Of a DNA stretch of 64,000 nucleotides, positions 63,076-64,000 are shown one piece after another. The notes under the pieces were generated by a model. The model saw only the letters and a list, made by a program, of their open reading frames with translations, had not been told where the DNA came from and did no database searches. Made by a program: the position numbers and the translations under genes. How positions within the stretch are numbered: position 1 is the stretch's first letter; every line of letters starts with the position of its first letter. This DNA comes from DATJKD01 sp963728295 (GTDB lineage Bacteria > Pseudomonadota > Gammaproteobacteria > Steroidobacterales > Steroidobacteraceae), in the NCBI GenBank assembly GCA_963728295.1, contig CAVSKB010000012.1, forward strand, positions 124,001 to 188,000, in the 5' to 3' direction.

Positions 63076-64000
63076 CCGACGGTGACCGCGGCCTGGCGGG
63101 CCGAGTTGGTGCGGGTGGTCGAGCTGGATCCGCGCGCGGTCGGGGTCGACAGCGCGGTCTGGACGACGCGGCTGCTGGCCGACTACCTGGCCGGCGCGAC
63201 CGGGGTGGCGGTCAGCCTGGAGACGGTCCGGCGCCACCTGCACGCGGCCGGCTACGTCTGCAAGCGGCCGACCTGGACGCTCAAGCGCAAGGCCGAGGAG
63301 CAGGCGGAGTACCCGGGAAACGCGCCCGGGTGGAGGCGCTCCTAGCGATGGCATCGCCGGCGCCTCCACCCGTCGCCGACCTGCTGGCCGACCTGGCGAC
63401 CTGGATCGACGTCCCGCCCGACCTGCCGGCCCTGCTGGCGCTGCTGCCGGGGGCGGACCTGTACCTGCAGGACGAGGTGCAGGCGGCGCTGCACCCGACC
63501 CTGACCCGCGTCTGGTCGCCCCGGGGCCGGCGCGGCCAGCGCCTGGTCGAGGCGCCGGGCCAGCAACGCCAAGGTGACCGGCTTCGGCGCGCTGGACTGG
63601 CGGGACGGCTTCTTCCACGGCCTGACCGCCCCCGGCCGCCGCGCCGCAGCCGTTGGTCGACCAGCTCGAGCGCGCTGGTCGCCCGCTCGCGGGCGCGCGG
63701 GCGCGCCGCGCATGGTCGCTGCTACGACAACCTGCGCATCCACACCCCGGCCGGCTCGCTCGTGCTGCGCGCGTTCCTGGCCGCGCACCCCGACGACGTC
63801 GTCCTGGTCTACACCCCCGCCTACGACCCCGACGCCAACCGCATCGAGTGGCTCTGGCGCGCGACCCGCCGGGCCGTCACCCACGCCCACCAGCGCACCG
63901 CCATCGCCGACCTGACGACCGACCTCACCGACCACTTCGCCGACCTCGCCGCCCACCCCGCCGACGTCCTCCGCCACGTCGGCAGCCCCCACGCACCCCG
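63076..64000 (+). mobile_element. IS630-type transposase, 5'-truncated and frameshifted, running off the window
   Basis: From the junction the plus strand encodes AAWRAELVRVVELDPRAVGV and TVRRHLHAAGYVCKRPTWTL, the winged-helix linker of IS630-family transposases. Then, in another frame from about 63320, comes DLYLQDEVQAALHPTLTRVW with the first catalytic Asp. From 63560 comes VTGFGALDWRDGFFHGLT. From about 63715 comes YDNLRIHTPAGSLVLRAFLA with the second Asp and YDPDANRIEWLWRATRRAVT with the catalytic Glu. The N-terminal helix-turn-helix is missing and no terminal inverted repeat is visible at the junction. The composition is more C-rich than the neighbouring genes. At least three frame changes make it non-functional as read. 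Confidence 0.75.

Noticed and set aside
1..64000. tRNA, rRNA or replication origin
   Set aside because: Reading both strands by eye I found no cloverleaf with conserved loops, no rRNA-like stretch and no DnaA-box cluster; a covariance-model scan would be needed to exclude a missed tRNA.

Overview
The window is 64 kb of high-GC DNA that reads as the chromosome of an uncultured gammaproteobacterium. The pointers are a yfhM-pbpC pair, a TonB-dependent receptor with an EEVVITGSRI-type N terminus, egtB/egtD, glpD/glpK, an NtrC-class regulator and a YfcG-like glutathione transferase. Assignment below class is not possible from the sequence alone. I saw no rRNA, tRNA, CRISPR array or prophage. The last ~0.9 kb looks foreign.

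Layout. 1-3.6 kb: ergothioneine genes egtB-egtD with an ornithine-cyclodeaminase-like gene and the end of a flavoprotein. 3.6-7.1 kb: a BlaI repressor, M56 membrane protease and serine hydrolase operon behind a clear promoter and nested operator. 7.5-10.5 kb: TonB-dependent receptor with a terminator. 10.5-20.5 kb: PLP decarboxylase; an envelope cassette (GT28-type glycosyltransferase, YkoP-like protein, polysaccharide deacetylase); then a four-gene minus-strand run (TTC38-like, TPR, exported PCM, membrane spermidine-synthase-like). 20.6-29.3 kb: a giant BTAD/AAA/TPR regulator coupled to homospermidine synthase, followed by a methyltransferase, GST, FAD monooxygenase and hydrolase. 29.3-38 kb: lipoprotein, pbpC and the alpha-2-macroglobulin gene yfhM. 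38.2-47 kb: lipoprotein, membrane YheO-PAS protein, amine oxidase, RND pump and adaptor, YeaQ-like protein, degenerate half DEAD-box protein. 47-55 kb: a tight six-gene operon (metallopeptidase, DOMON-like, NamZ, GlpD, GlpK, fatty-acid hydroxylase). 55-63 kb: glutathione reductase, a 566-bp inverted repeat, patatin, CYTH-CHAD, and a sigma-54 two-component pair. The end is an ABC permease stub abutting an IS630-type transposase.

Many conserved genes are split by one-base shifts. Seven of the eight genes with exactly one shift have a total length of 3n+1, and the TonB receptor shows compensating shifts only a few codons apart. This looks more like uncorrected sequencing or assembly error than gene decay, so these genes are annotated as whole CDS spans with the shift positions noted.

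The most unusual items are the 566-bp inverted repeat between convergent genes, paired GGCTNCGAGCC palindromes found between and inside genes, the DEAD-box half protein with altered catalytic motifs, the membrane-tethered YheO-PAS protein, and the regulator-homospermidine operon.
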